Shown piece after piece: positions 43,955-54,042 of a DNA stretch of 64,000 bases. The stretch's first letter is position 1, and each line of letters starts with the position of its first letter. Under the pieces are notes generated by a model. That model was not told the origin of the DNA and did no database searches. It worked only from the letters and a program-made list of their open reading frames with translations. This DNA is from Sphingomonas sp. NBWT7 (lineage in GTDB: Bacteria > Pseudomonadota > Alphaproteobacteria > Sphingomonadales > Sphingomonadaceae): positions 581,501 through 645,500 of the forward strand of contig NZ_CP043639.1 of NCBI RefSeq assembly GCF_014217605.1, in the 5' to 3' direction. A program made the translations under genes and the position numbers.

Positions 43955-44382
43955 GCGCTGGGCTCCGTAGCGAATAGCTGAGCGTCGTCCGCGAACGCCT
44001 TGAATTCGAGTGCGTTGCCCGATGGATCACGGAAGAACATCGTCGCCTGCTCGCCGGCCTGGCCCTTGAAGCGGATGTGCGGCGCGATGCCGAACGGTAC
44101 GCCCGCCGCCTCCACCCGCGTCGCGAGCGCCTGCCAGTCCGCCATCGTCAGCACCACGCCGAAGTGCGGCACGGGTACGTCATGGCCATCGACCGGGTTG
44201 CTCGATCCGGCGGGGCGCACCGCGTCATCGAGATGCGCAACGATCTGGTGACCGCCCAGATCAAAGTCGATCCAGCGATCGCTCGAACGCCCTTCGCGGC
44301 ATCCGAGCACGTCGCGGTAGAAACCGCGCGCCGCAGCGAGATCGTGGACCGGAAAGGCGAGGTGGAAAGGGCGTAGTGTCAT
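43951..44382 (-). CDS. VOC family (glyoxalase/dioxygenase-like) protein
   Basis: The 143-aa protein has two beta-alpha-beta-beta-beta modules. The first has [20 protein letters not shown], and the second has [18 protein letters not shown] with a closing [17 protein letters not shown]. The metal-ligand pattern (His, His, Glu) is present. It resembles the YP_910-type VOC proteins, and the substrate is unknown. The ATG at 44382 ([10 protein letters not shown]) is used. Confidence 0.87.
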   Translation of the reverse strand: MTLRPFHLAFPVHDLAAARGFYRDVLGCREGRSSDRWIDFDLGGHQIVAHLDDAVRPAGSSNPVDGHDVPVPHFGVVLTMADWQALATRVEAAGVPFGIAPHIRFKGQAGEQATMFFRDPSGNALEFKAFADDAQLFATEPSA

Positions 44383-44516
44383 GGGCGGATGATACACCGT
44401 AGGAGAGCAAGCGTCACTATATGTCTTGCCGTGGGGTTGTCGCCGCCGATGGGCTGCCGCAAGAGCGCCGGCGGTCGCCCGCACCGGGCGGTGCGCCGCG
44501 AACAGCGGGCGGGGCG

Positions 44517-46070
44517 ATGAGGATGCAGTTGCCAGCGTTTGTTTCCGATCTTCGGTCGTTGTGGGCGTCGCTGCCGCTCGGCGCAGCGGCGGCGTGCGGG
44601 TTTGCACCGCTGCAATGGTGGCCGCTGACGCTCGCCGCTGTCGCGGGCTGGATCGCGCTGGTGCATCGGGCCCCGACGATGAAGGCTGCGCTGTGGCGCG
44701 GCTGGGCGTTCGGCGTCGGGCATTTCACGATCAACAACAACTGGTTCCAGCACGCCTTTGATTTCCAGGATAAGATGCCGCCCGTGCTCGGCTATGCCGC
44801 GCCCCTCGCGCTGGCGCTCTATCTGGCGGTCTATCCGGCGTTCGCTGCGGGCGCCGCATGGCGCGTACGACGGCGCGACGTCGACGGGGGATTCGTGCTC
44901 GCCTTCGCCGCGGCGTGGATCGTTGCCGAGTGGCTGCGCAGCGTGATGTTCACCGGCTATGCTTGGGATCCGCTGGGCGTCATCTGGGTGCCCGTGCAGC
45001 CCGTTGCGGCGATTGCCGCATGGATCGGAACCTATGCGCTGTCCGGTTTGACCGTCGTGCTCGCAGGGTCAATCCTGTTGGTGCCGCGGCGTGCGACGAC
45101 GATCACGGGCGGGGTGGCGGCGTTGGGCGCGCTGCTATGGGCGCAGCAGACGAGTTACCGCACTGTGCCGGTGGGCAACGCCTCGGCGGTCCGCGTCCGC
45201 GTGGTGCAGCCCAACGTGCCGCAGGACGCGCGTGGGGAGAGCGACGGCGAGATGATGCTCGCCAAGCTCTCGGCGCTCTCGGGACGGGCGGGGCCGACGC
45301 CGCGACTGATCGTGTGGCCCGAGGGCGTGGTGCGCGACTATTTCGAGGACGGCTATCCGACGCAATATTACGCTGCCGATCCGTTCTGGATCCGCTGGCG
45401 CATGGCGCGGCTGCTCGGCCCGCGCGACTTGCTGCTGACCGGCGGGACGGCGCTTCAGTTCGATCGCCGCGGCGAGCCGGTGACGGCGACCAATTCGGTG
45501 TTCGCGATCGATCCGCGCGGGCGCATCCGCGGGCGGTACGATAAGGCGCATCTGGTGCCGTACGGCGAGTATCTGCCGATGCCGTGGCTGCTGAAGCCGC
45601 TCGGGCTCGATCGGTTGGTGCCTGGATCGATGGACTTTGCCGAGGGGCCGGGGCCTCGCGCCCTCGACCTGCCTGGTCTCGGCGCGGTGGGCATGCAGAT
45701 CTGCTACGAGATTATCTTTTCGGGTCAGGTCGTCGATCGGACGAGGCGCCCGCGCTTTCTGTTCAACCCGTCGAACGACGCGTGGTTCGGCAAATGGGGC
45801 CCGCCGCAGCATCTGGCACAGGCGCGGATGCGGGCGATCGAGGAGGGGCTGCCGATCGTTCGCGCGACGCCCAACGGCATATCGGCGGTGATCGCGGCGG
45901 ACGGTGCGCTGGTGGCGACCATACCGCACGAGCGGGCGGGTGCGATCGAAGTGCCGCTGCCCCCGGCGCGACCGGCGACGCTGTTTGCGCGTGTCGGCAA
46001 CTGGATGGCGGCGATCGTCGCCGTAATGCTGGCGGCAGCGGCCATTGCCATCCGCCGCCGCCGCCGATAA
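44517..46070 (+). CDS. lnt: Apolipoprotein N-acyltransferase
   Basis: The 517-aa inner-membrane enzyme adds the third acyl chain to lipoproteins. It has several N-terminal membrane segments, then a nitrilase-like periplasmic domain with the catalytic triad Glu269 (WPEGVV), Lys343 ([10 protein letters not shown]) and Cys396 (QICYE), and a last membrane segment. It supplies substrates to the Lol system seen at the left end. ATG 44517 or 44523 are both possible. Confidence 0.94.
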   Translation: MRMQLPAFVSDLRSLWASLPLGAAAACGFAPLQWWPLTLAAVAGWIALVHRAPTMKAALWRGWAFGVGHFTINNNWFQHAFDFQDKMPPVLGYAAPLALALYLAVYPAFAAGAAWRVRRRDVDGGFVLAFAAAWIVAEWLRSVMFTGYAWDPLGVIWVPVQPVAAIAAWIGTYALSGLTVVLAGSILLVPRRATTITGGVAALGALLWAQQTSYRTVPVGNASAVRVRVVQPNVPQDARGESDGEMMLAKLSALSGRAGPTPRLIVWPEGVVRDYFEDGYPTQYYAADPFWIRWRMARLLGPRDLLLTGGTALQFDRRGEPVTATNSVFAIDPRGRIRGRYDKAHLVPYGEYLPMPWLLKPLGLDRLVPGSMDFAEGPGPRALDLPGLGAVGMQICYEIIFSGQVVDRTRRPRFLFNPSNDAWFGKWGPPQHLAQARMRAIEEGLPIVRATPNGISAVIAADGALVATIPHERAGAIEVPLPPARPATLFARVGNWMAAIVAVMLAAAAIAIRRRRR

Positions 46071-46073
46071 GGC

Positions 46074-46093
46074 ATATAAAGCTATCTTTATAT
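46074..46093. promoter_or_regulatory. 20-bp perfect palindrome upstream of metK
   Basis: ATATAAAG-CTAT-CTTTATAT lies 4 bases after the lnt stop and 34 bases before metK. Its perfect symmetry and A/T richness in a very GC-rich genome suggest an operator, or a promoter plus operator. Methionine-cycle genes in proteobacteria are often under SAM/SAH-responsive repressors, so such a regulator is the leading guess. A role as an RNA hairpin is less likely because the stem is weak. Confidence 0.5.
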
Positions 46094-46126
46094 CGTTATC
46101 TCCTCAACAATTCTGCCGGAGCGACC

Positions 46127-47338
46127 ATGCGCGAATCGTACCTCTTCACCAGCGAATCGGTCAGCGAAGGGCATCCGGATAAGGTCGCCGACCAGATTTC
46201 CGATGCGATCGTCGACCTGTTCCTGTCGAAGGATCCCGAGGCACGCATCGCGTGCGAGACGCTGACAACGACGCAGCTCGTCGTGCTGGCGGGCGAGATC
46301 CGCTGCAAGGGCGTGTACGAGAACGGCGCCTGGGCGCCTGGCGCGGAGGAGGAGATCGAGGCCACCGTCCGCAATACGGTGAAGCGCATCGGTTACGAAC
46401 AGGACGGCTTCCACTGGCAGACGTTTCGGTTTGAGAACAATCTGCACGGACAGTCGGTGCAGATCGCGCAGGGCGTGGACGCGAGTGGCAACAAGGACGA
46501 GGGCGCCGGCGATCAGGGCATCATGTTTGGCTTTGCGTGCGACGAGACGCCCGAGCTGATGCCGGCGACGCTTTATTACAGCCACCGCATCCTGCAGCGC
46601 ATGGCGCAGGATCGTCACGCGAGCACCGCGCCGTTCCTCGAGCCCGACGCCAAGAGCCAGGTGACGCTGCGGTTCGAGAATGGCGTGCCGGTCGCGTGCA
46701 CCGCTATTGTCGTGTCGACGCAGCACGCCAAGGGCTATGACGAGGGCGAGAAGAAGGCGCAGCTCCACGCCTACGTCAAGCAGGTGGTGGCCGACGTCCT
46801 GCCCGCGCCGCTGCTGTCCGACGCGACCGTCTATCACATCAATCCGACCGGCAGCTTCGAGATCGGCGGACCCGATGGCGACGCCGGGCTGACGGGGCGC
46901 AAGATCATCGTCGACACCTATGGCGGCGCCGCACCGCATGGCGGCGGCGCGTTCAGCGGCAAGGATCCGACCAAGGTCGATCGTTCGGCGGCGTACATCA
47001 CGCGCTATCTGGCGAAGAACATCGTCGCGGCAGGGCTCGCGAAGAAGTGCACGATCCAGCTCGCCTATGCGATCGGGATCGCCAAGCCGCTGTCGCTCTA
47101 TGTCGATACGCACGGCACGGGCACGGTGGCCGATGACCGGATCGAGGCGGCGATCGCCGGGATCGGCAAGCTTGGTGGTATGACGCCGCGCGGCATCCGC
47201 ACGCACCTTGGCCTCAACAAGCCGATTTACCAGACCACCGCTGCCTACGGGCATTTCGGGCGCGCGGCGGAGGGCGACACCTTCCCGTGGGAGAAGCTCG
47301 ACCTGGTCGACGATCTGAAGGCCGCGATCGCCGCCTGA
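46127..47338 (+). CDS. metK: S-adenosylmethionine synthase
   Basis: The 403-aa enzyme makes SAM from methionine and ATP. Motifs are [20 protein letters not shown] at the start, [10 protein letters not shown], the Lys-bearing [19 protein letters not shown], and DTHGTGT. The ATG at 46127 follows a GGAGCG site. The palindrome just upstream suggests its own regulated promoter even though lnt is close. Confidence 0.97.
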   Translation: MRESYLFTSESVSEGHPDKVADQISDAIVDLFLSKDPEARIACETLTTTQLVVLAGEIRCKGVYENGAWAPGAEEEIEATVRNTVKRIGYEQDGFHWQTFRFENNLHGQSVQIAQGVDASGNKDEGAGDQGIMFGFACDETPELMPATLYYSHRILQRMAQDRHASTAPFLEPDAKSQVTLRFENGVPVACTAIVVSTQHAKGYDEGEKKAQLHAYVKQVVADVLPAPLLSDATVYHINPTGSFEIGGPDGDAGLTGRKIIVDTYGGAAPHGGGAFSGKDPTKVDRSAAYITRYLAKNIVAAGLAKKCTIQLAYAIGIAKPLSLYVDTHGTGTVADDRIEAAIAGIGKLGGMTPRGIRTHLGLNKPIYQTTAAYGHFGRAAEGDTFPWEKLDLVDDLKAAIAA

Positions 47339-47359
47339 CGCGATCTCCGGGCGCGTCCG

Positions 47360-48001
47360 TCAGCTCGGATGCGCCTCCGCCTCGGCCAGCACTTCGTCCG
47401 TCGTCCCCGCTGGCCGCGCACGGCGCAGCGTTTGGCCGGCGGCATCGATCAGCGCGCCCGCGGCCTGATCGGCGACATAGCCGATGACGGCGCCGACCAG
47501 CACGTCGCTGGGATAATGCGCGCCGCGCGGAAGCTGGAGCGCGGCGACGGCGAGCGCACCGCCGCGCGCCGATACCGCCAACTGCGGCTGGGTTGCGGCA
47601 ACCGCCTGCGCGACGGCAACCGCACCGGCGGTGTGGCCCGACGGGAACGAGTTGAAGTCGGTGTCGCCGCCGCCCTTGCCGGCGCCGGCGTGATGCTTAC
47701 CGTCGCGTAGCGCACGCTGCGGCCGCGTCCGATCAATCGACCGCTTGAGCAACGTTTTGCCGCCGGTGGCGAGGGCGTGCGCGAGGAGCATGCGCAACCC
47801 GGTGCGCGCGACGGCGGGTCGACGCATCACCAGGCCCGACCCAAGCGTGACGAGCGACAGTGCCACCATCGGCGGCTGATCGGCCACCTCGCTCGCCGAG
47901 CCGAGTAGCGCGACCGGCTTTATCCGACGCAGCGCCGCGACGTCGCCGACGAGGCGGTGTTCGGTGCTGGCAGCCTTCTTGGCGACTTTCGCTTTTCCCA
48001 T
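47360..48001 (-). CDS. PAP2-family phosphatase
   Basis: The 213-aa membrane-associated phosphatase has the three PAP2 signatures: KRSIDRTRPQ, SFPSGHTAGA and RGAHYPSDVLVG. The order and residues (K-x6-RP, PSGH, R-x5-H-x3-D) are complete. Likely substrates are undecaprenyl pyrophosphate or phosphatidic acid. The ATG at 48001 (MGKAKVAKK) is preferred. It lies on the opposite strand between metK and trmB. Confidence 0.88.
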   Translation of the reverse strand: MGKAKVAKKAASTEHRLVGDVAALRRIKPVALLGSASEVADQPPMVALSLVTLGSGLVMRRPAVARTGLRMLLAHALATGGKTLLKRSIDRTRPQRALRDGKHHAGAGKGGGDTDFNSFPSGHTAGAVAVAQAVAATQPQLAVSARGGALAVAALQLPRGAHYPSDVLVGAVIGYVADQAAGALIDAAGQTLRRARPAGTTDEVLAEAEAHPS

Positions 48002-48064
48002 TGAGCTCGAACATTCGTGCACCGGCTTTGCTCCCGCCGATGCGCGCGGTATGCGCCCGCCCGC

Positions 48065-48748
48065 ATGAACGACCCAGCTACTATCCGCCGCCTGTACGGC
48101 CGTCGACAGGGCCACAAGCTGCGCCAGGGACAGGCCGATCTCGTCGAAACGCTACTTCCGGCGGTTGAGGTGCCGGCGCAGGGCGCGATCGATGCGCCCA
48201 GCCTGTTCGGCGACAACCGGCCGTTGCGGCTCGAGATCGGCTTCGGCGCCGGCGAACATCTCGCCGCGCAGGCAGACGCGGCGCCACATGTCGGCTTCAT
48301 CGGCTGCGAGCCGTTCCTGAACGGCGTCGTCGGCGCGCTCGGCCATATCCGCGATGGTGCGCTGGACAATGTGCGATTGCACATGGGCGACGCGATCGAC
48401 GTAATCGAGCGATTGCCCGACGGCGCGCTCGACACGGTGTATCTCCTGCACCCCGATCCATGGCGCAAGGCGCGGCATGCCAAGCGCCGGATGGTGAACC
48501 ATGGCTCGCTCGACCTGATCGCGCGCAAGCTTCGACCGGACGGCGTCTTTCGATTGGGGACGGACGATCCGACCTATTGCCGCTGGGCGATGATGGTGAT
48601 GAACCAGCGGCGCGACTTCAGCTGGACGGCGCGCGAGCCCGCGGACTTTCTTGTCCGCCCCGACGACTGGCCCGAGACGCGCTACGAGCGAAAGGCGCGG
48701 CGGCAGGGGCATGAGGTGTGGTATTTCACCTATGTTCGTGCGGAATAG
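48065..48748 (+). CDS. trmB: tRNA (guanine-N7-)-methyltransferase
   Basis: The 227-aa enzyme methylates G46 in tRNA. The SAM site is LEIGFGAGEHLA, followed by GCEPFLNGV and HMGDAIDVI. The catalytic loop is LLHPDPWRKARHAKRRMVN. The opening RRLYGRRQGHKLRQGQADL is the typical TrmB start. The ATG at 48065 is used. Confidence 0.95.
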   Translation: MNDPATIRRLYGRRQGHKLRQGQADLVETLLPAVEVPAQGAIDAPSLFGDNRPLRLEIGFGAGEHLAAQADAAPHVGFIGCEPFLNGVVGALGHIRDGALDNVRLHMGDAIDVIERLPDGALDTVYLLHPDPWRKARHAKRRMVNHGSLDLIARKLRPDGVFRLGTDDPTYCRWAMMVMNQRRDFSWTAREPADFLVRPDDWPETRYERKARRQGHEVWYFTYVRAE

Positions 48749-48875
48749 TAGGTTCCGCCGAACCAGCCTTGCGTTTCCTGATCTTCGCACAATCGGCAGG
48801 TACGCGTTGCGCCCGATCGGCGGCTATGCAAAGCACGTTGCTAGTCTGTCGTTCACCTTATTGTTTCGAGGCTCT

Positions 48876-49451
48876 ATGCTACAGCGGTTGGCGTTGCTTT
48901 TCGGCTTTGTATTGCTCGCGACCGGCTGTGCCGAGAAGGGGGATGGGCCCATCCTAGCGTCGGGCGATCGCTACGCCGCCGCGGACATTGCGAGCGACTA
49001 CCGTCTGGGCGTCGGCGACAAGGTTCGCATGACGGTCTATAACGAACCAAATCTGACGGGCGAATTCTGGGTCAATCCCGACGGCACCTTGGCGCTGCCG
49101 CTGATCGGCAGCGTGCCGGCGCGCGGAATGGTGGTCGCCGACATCGCGCGAGACGCAACGACGAAATTTGCCGATGGCTATCTGCGGCAGCCCAAGGTCA
49201 GCATGGAGGTCATTACCTTTCGTCCGTTCTACATTCTCGGCGAGGTGAGCGCGCCCGGTGAATATCCCTATGCCTCGGGACTGACCGCACTCAATGCGAT
49301 CGCCACCGCCAAGGGATTCACGCCGCGTGCAAACCGCGATGTGATCCGTATTCGCCGGCAAGGGGAAGCGAACGAAGTCAACTATAAGTTGACGCCGGAA
49401 CTGGTGGTTCATCCCGGTGACACGATCAGGATCGGTGAGCGGTTCTTCTGA
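48876..49451 (+). CDS. Polysaccharide export outer-membrane lipoprotein (Wza/GumB family)
   Basis: The 191-aa protein has a lipoprotein signal (LLATGC, Cys18). A Poly_export domain (YRLGVGDKVRMTVYNEPNLT and TLALPLIGSVPARG) and a SLBB domain (YILGEVSAPGEYPYASGLTA) follow. Such proteins form the periplasmic and outer-membrane exit channel with Wzc. It lacks the long C-terminal part of Wza, as in GumB/GelD-type proteins. First gene of the exopolysaccharide locus. Confidence 0.92.
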   Translation: MLQRLALLFGFVLLATGCAEKGDGPILASGDRYAAADIASDYRLGVGDKVRMTVYNEPNLTGEFWVNPDGTLALPLIGSVPARGMVVADIARDATTKFADGYLRQPKVSMEVITFRPFYILGEVSAPGEYPYASGLTALNAIATAKGFTPRANRDVIRIRRQGEANEVNYKLTPELVVHPGDTIRIGERFF

Positions 49452-49515
49452 TTGGCGCTGTGAAGAGGCATAATGTCTTGCCTCACATGGTGAATGGCGA
49501 CACAACGTTTTGTCT

Positions 49516-50826
49516 ATGGGGGGCAGTTCACTCTTTGCGGGCGGTCGTGCCAGGCTGACGGCTATCGCTGTTGCTGCCGTTGGCGTGCCGACGGGGGCAG
49601 TGGCGCAGGATGGTCTGGTCGTGCAGCCAGCGGTGCCGCAGGGGTTCGATCGCGACCGCAACGTCGGTGTGCTGCAACGACCGCGACCGTCGTACGATGC
49701 GCTCGGTATCAGCGTCGGAGGCCTGCTCTTCTTTCCCAGCGTCGAGGCCGGTGGCGGGGGTACCACGAACGCCTATCTAACGCGCGACAACGAGACTGCC
49801 GTTCCGTTCGTTTTTGTCGAGCCGGCGGTGACGATGCGGTCGATCTGGTCTCGCCATGCGATCAGTGCACGAGCGTCCACTGCACGCCGCGACTATATCG
49901 GGCAGTCGCGACGCAACGAGCGCACATGGGATCTTGGCGCCAGCGGGCGGCTCGATCTTGGGCGGACGATCGAGGTGACGGGCGAGGTACAATCTTCGCT
50001 CGACTTCGAGAACCAGTTTACCGGCGAGATCAACTCCGCCGTTGCTGCCGTGTCGCGTTTCCGTCGCAACTTCATCTCGCTGCGCGGCGAATATACGTCT
50101 GGTCGACTACGGGCGTTCGTCGTTGGCGATTATACCGACTTCCGCTTTCGGCCGCTCCCCCTTGGTGATGGCGCATTCCGTGACCAGACTGTACGCGACC
50201 GGAACCTCGCGCGAGTCACGGCGCAAGCCGAATATGCGCGTACGCCGAGCGTTTCCGTGTTCGCGCAAGTAAACTATACATCGACGACCTTCGTTAACCA
50301 ATTGGTCGGCGCAAGCAGCCGCGATTCACAGACGATCCGCGCCAGCGCAGGCGCAAATGCGGATATCGCAGGACGGCTCCGCGGGTCGATTGCGTTCGGT
50401 TACAGCATTCGCGACTATTCAGCCGCAACGTTCGAGACGATCCGTGGACTCGTGGCAGAGGGTCGGTTGGATCTGTTCCCGTCCGAGCAATTTACGATCA
50501 CGGCAACGGCGCGCCGGACCATCGAGGATTCGACGTTCGGCAATCGCCAGCCGTTCTGGGATAATCGCTTCGGGTTGCGCGGTGATTATGAGGTACGGCG
50601 GAACCTTATCGTCTCCGCTACCGGCGACTACGCCTTTCAGAATTACCTGGGGTCGGATCGTGAGAACAGCAGCTACCGCGCTCTCGCAGGCGCGCGGCTT
50701 CTGGTATCGCGGCGGCTGTCGTTCGACGGGTCGATCAGCTACGCACGTCGACGATCAAACGTCGATCTTGCTACCGACAATTCGGATGAGGGCCGCATTC
50801 AAGCGGGGCTCACCTATCGTATCTAA
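49516..50826 (+). CDS. Outer-membrane beta-barrel protein (BBP2-type) of the EPS locus
   Basis: The 436-aa protein has a signal peptide (cut after GAVAQ, near residue 31) and then repeated amphipathic strands typical of a barrel, for example YTSGRLRAFVVGDYTDFRFR and NLIVSATGDYAFQNYLGS, ending in a hydrophobic-alternating LTYRI. It matches the putative beta-barrel porin 2 group found with Wza/Wzc genes in alphaproteobacteria. It probably completes the outer-membrane pore that the short export lipoprotein lacks (inference). Confidence 0.78.
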   Translation: MGGSSLFAGGRARLTAIAVAAVGVPTGAVAQDGLVVQPAVPQGFDRDRNVGVLQRPRPSYDALGISVGGLLFFPSVEAGGGGTTNAYLTRDNETAVPFVFVEPAVTMRSIWSRHAISARASTARRDYIGQSRRNERTWDLGASGRLDLGRTIEVTGEVQSSLDFENQFTGEINSAVAAVSRFRRNFISLRGEYTSGRLRAFVVGDYTDFRFRPLPLGDGAFRDQTVRDRNLARVTAQAEYARTPSVSVFAQVNYTSTTFVNQLVGASSRDSQTIRASAGANADIAGRLRGSIAFGYSIRDYSAATFETIRGLVAEGRLDLFPSEQFTITATARRTIEDSTFGNRQPFWDNRFGLRGDYEVRRNLIVSATGDYAFQNYLGSDRENSSYRALAGARLLVSRRLSFDGSISYARRRSNVDLATDNSDEGRIQAGLTYRI

Positions 50827-50873
50827 CGTATCGCGCTGCAGATCAGCGGCGAATCACGGGAAGTCAGACGAAG

Positions 50874-53006
50874 ATGGAAGTCAGACACGAAGCCGATGAA
50901 TATGAGGCTCGGCTCGCCGATGTAATCAGCATCGTGCGAGATACGGTGCGGCGGCGCTGGAAGATCATGGCTGCGGTTACCGCGGCGATTTTCGTTGCCG
51001 GCGTCGTGCTCGTGTCGCTGATGACGCCGCAATACACTTCGACGGCGAAGGTGCGTCTTGACCCATCGCGCAATCCGCTTGCGACGAATGCGAACCAGAC
51101 GCGCGCGGAGTTGACGCCCGAGGCGATCGAAACCGAGGTCACCGCGATCCGGTCGCTTGATCTCGCTCGCCTCATCGTCCGCCAGAACAAGCTCGACACC
51201 GATCCCGAGTTCGCCGGGAAACTTGATAAGAGCGGCACGACCTTGAACAACAGCGAGGCGCGGGCAAACGCCATTGCCGCCGCGGTATTGTCGCATTTGT
51301 CGGTTGATCGCGAAAAGCTGACCTATGTTCTCAATGTTCGGTTCACCTCGACCGATGCGTTGAAGGCGGCGAAACTTGCGAATGCTTTCGCCGATGGATA
51401 CATCGCGACTCGAACGACCAACAAGATCGGCAATGCCGAGCGGCAGAGCGCATGGTTCGAGCAACGCCTGAACGAACTCGCCAATGAGGCGCGCCAGGCT
51501 GAAGCGCGCGCCGCCGATTTCCGGGCGAGTTCGGGGGTCGTCGAAAGCGCCGCAGCTAATAGCGCGGCTGGCACCGTCGCCGATCAGCAGGTTGCGCCAC
51601 TTGCGGGCGGGCTGGCAGCGGCGGAGTCCGACGCGGCTGCGGCGCGCGCCAACCTAGAGGCAGCACGCGGTCAAACGCGCCGTGGCGGGCTCGATGCGGT
51701 CTCTGAAGTATTGAAGTCGCCGACGGTCGTTCAGTTGCGCGCGCAACGCGCCGAAGCCCTGCAAAACAAGGACGCCGTGGAGGCGCGGTACGGCGAGCGC
51801 CATCCGGAGAGTATTCGCGTTCGCGAGCAGTTGAGTTCGATCGACGCGCAGATCGATGCCGAGGCACGCCGTACGATCGGTTCGCTTCAGGCGACTGCGG
51901 CGGCGGCCGAAGCGCGCGCTTCGAGTCTTCGCAGCTCGCTGGGCCAGTTGGAGCGCCAGCGCGAGCAGACGACGCGCGCCTCGGTGGCTGCAGACAGCCT
52001 CGAGCGCGAGGCGGCGGCGAAGCGCGCGTTGTACGACAAGATGTCGCAGATGTCGCTCGAGAGTATGCAGGCGGCGCGCCTGTCGATCGCGCAGGCCGAA
52101 GTGATCGATCGTGCCGAGCCGCAGAGCCGGCCGACGTCACCGAACAAGCCGCTGCTCTACGCCCTATCGCTACTGGTCGCCTTGGCGGCAGGCGCAGGCA
52201 CGATCGCAGTGATGGAGATGACAAGCGGTGGCTTCCGATCGGTCGAAGACGTGCAGACACAGCTCGGCGTCCCGGTACTGGCTGTCGTTCCCAAGGTGGC
52301 GAAAGCGGAGAATCCAAACGATTTGCTGCTTGATCGGCCGACGTCGATGTTCTCCGAATCGTACAGAATCGCGCGCGCGGCTATCCTCGGTGTTCGCGGC
52401 ACGCGCGCACCCAAGGTGATCGCCATCACGTCCTCGCTGCCGGCGGAGGGAAAGACGACGTCCGCGGTCGCGTTCGCGCGCACGCTGGCCACCGCCAACG
52501 CGCGGACGCTGTTGCTGGAATGCGATATTCGGCGCGCGGCTGTCCGCCAAATCGTGCGCACGCCGGCGCCGACAGTCGGCCTCGTCGAGGTTTTGCATGG
52601 CGAAGCAAGCCTCGACGAAGCGATCCAGCGCGGCGACGTCGCCAATCTCGATCAGCTACTCGTCATCAGCCCTTATTTCTCGGCCGAAAATCTGTTCGGC
52701 GAAGGGCGGATGGAGCAGTTGCTGGCGACGCTGCGCGATCGCTATGATCACATCATTCTCGATCTGCCGCCGCTGATGGGCTTGGCCGATGGCCGTTTCC
52801 TGGCGGTACTTGCTGATGCGACTGCGTTGGTCATCAAGTGGAACAGCACGCCGATTTCGGCAGCACAGTCGGCGCTGAATTGGCTGAAAGGCGACGGCAG
52901 CAACCCGGTGGGCGTAATCTACACGCAGGTCGATCCGTCGGCGCATTCTGTCGGCGGACTTTATTATTACTCGAAACAATATTCAGACTATTATCAGGCC
53001 AATTGA
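50874..53006 (+). CDS. Fused Wzz/BY-kinase (Wzc-type) exopolysaccharide co-polymerase
   Basis: The 710-aa protein begins with a Wzz domain: a membrane segment at about 31-50, periplasmic coiled coils (for example RQAEARAADFRASSG), and a second segment near 425-445. It is followed by a cytoplasmic tyrosine kinase. Walker A SLPAEGKTTSAVAF is near 522, Walker A' is LLLECDIRR and Walker B is HIILDLPPL. A C-terminal Tyr cluster (LYYYSKQYSDYYQ) is the autophosphorylation tail. Sphingan clusters usually split these two parts, whereas here they are one chain. Confidence 0.93.
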   Translation: MEVRHEADEYEARLADVISIVRDTVRRRWKIMAAVTAAIFVAGVVLVSLMTPQYTSTAKVRLDPSRNPLATNANQTRAELTPEAIETEVTAIRSLDLARLIVRQNKLDTDPEFAGKLDKSGTTLNNSEARANAIAAAVLSHLSVDREKLTYVLNVRFTSTDALKAAKLANAFADGYIATRTTNKIGNAERQSAWFEQRLNELANEARQAEARAADFRASSGVVESAAANSAAGTVADQQVAPLAGGLAAAESDAAAARANLEAARGQTRRGGLDAVSEVLKSPTVVQLRAQRAEALQNKDAVEARYGERHPESIRVREQLSSIDAQIDAEARRTIGSLQATAAAAEARASSLRSSLGQLERQREQTTRASVAADSLEREAAAKRALYDKMSQMSLESMQAARLSIAQAEVIDRAEPQSRPTSPNKPLLYALSLLVALAAGAGTIAVMEMTSGGFRSVEDVQTQLGVPVLAVVPKVAKAENPNDLLLDRPTSMFSESYRIARAAILGVRGTRAPKVIAITSSLPAEGKTTSAVAFARTLATANARTLLLECDIRRAAVRQIVRTPAPTVGLVEVLHGEASLDEAIQRGDVANLDQLLVISPYFSAENLFGEGRMEQLLATLRDRYDHIILDLPPLMGLADGRFLAVLADATALVIKWNSTPISAAQSALNWLKGDGSNPVGVIYTQVDPSAHSVGGLYYYSKQYSDYYQAN

Positions 53007-53008
53007 TA

Positions 53009-53890
53009 TCACGCTCGCCGCAACGGCCATGTGGCGAGCGCCAGCGGCGAGAAGCGGCGCTGCTTCACGTCGATCAACGTGACGGCGCCCGCGGCCGCCA
53101 GCGTGTGACACCCATCGTTGAACGGAGCGGCGCTGCGCGGCGCTGATAGTTCGGTGATGATTCGAGCGCTAATCCGTTCGGGCGTCAGGGTATCGATTTG
53201 TGCCACGCGGACGCCGCTGCCGTAGGTTTTGACGCAGGACTGCAGCGGCAGGTACATGACATCGTCTTGCACTATCGGCGTGCCACCGGGGCGTGCGCCG
53301 GCCGGGTCGCGTAAGATCGGGCCGTCGCCGCACGCAGTCCATGGCCCGGCGAGGCAAGGGGCATGCGCAGCGTAAAGCGCGGTCAGGCGCTCGCCAATCG
53401 GGTGCGCGGCGGCATAGAATAGCCACCAGCGATCGTTCCGGCGAACAATCGTCGCGTCGAGCGGAACGTGTGGCAACGCTATCTCATATGATCGAACCCA
53501 CCGGTCCGGGAATGCGGCTGATCGATAAAGCCAGCTCGTTCCAGACTGATGCGCCTCGGGCAGCATCCAGATGTCACCATCGGCTTCGAAAACATAAGGG
53601 TAGGAAAGGTGCCAGCGTTCGCTGATCACCGTTTTTTGCGACAAGATTTGAAATTTATGGCTAAACGTGATTGCATCGATCCGCCCTCGACCGCTGACGT
53701 AGTCGAAGTTCTCTACGAATACGTGCAATTGGTCATCACGCCACAGCGCGAACGGATCAGCGAGATACGTTAGTCCACGCGTACCGGGAAGCCAGCTGAT
53801 TGCGAAATCATCAAGCGAACCGCGCGCGAGGATGGAAGAAGCGTCTGCGTGGACGATGCCGCAGCGCCAGAAATCTTTTACCCATTCCAT
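53009..53890 (-). CDS. Glycosyltransferase-like beta-propeller protein (glucosamine inositolphosphorylceramide transferase family)
   Basis: The 293-aa protein starts EWVKDFWRCGIVHADASSIL. Blade-like repeats follow: LTYLADPFALWRDDQLHVFV, YPYVFEADGDIWMLPEAHQS, DATIVRRNDRWWLFYAAA and PIVQDDVMYLPLQ. This matches the GH43-like five-bladed family fused to glycosyltransferases in plants and found alone in bacterial polysaccharide loci. The catalytic role is unproven. The ATG at 53890 avoids overlap with the divergent gene. It is inverted relative to its neighbours. Confidence 0.7.
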   Translation of the reverse strand: MEWVKDFWRCGIVHADASSILARGSLDDFAISWLPGTRGLTYLADPFALWRDDQLHVFVENFDYVSGRGRIDAITFSHKFQILSQKTVISERWHLSYPYVFEADGDIWMLPEAHQSGTSWLYRSAAFPDRWVRSYEIALPHVPLDATIVRRNDRWWLFYAAAHPIGERLTALYAAHAPCLAGPWTACGDGPILRDPAGARPGGTPIVQDDVMYLPLQSCVKTYGSGVRVAQIDTLTPERISARIITELSAPRSAAPFNDGCHTLAAAGAVTLIDVKQRRFSPLALATWPLRRA

Positions 53891-54042
53891 CTTGCCAAGC
53901 GGTACACGGTGTCGTTGTCGGTGGCGACTGTCCTTTGCTGCCAGATCGTGCAACGCACGCGTGCTTGCGATATCGACTGTGCTCGCGTACCCGTGCGACA
54001 AGCTAATTCGGAGGCTGACAGGCATCGAGGCAGGCTGCGCAC

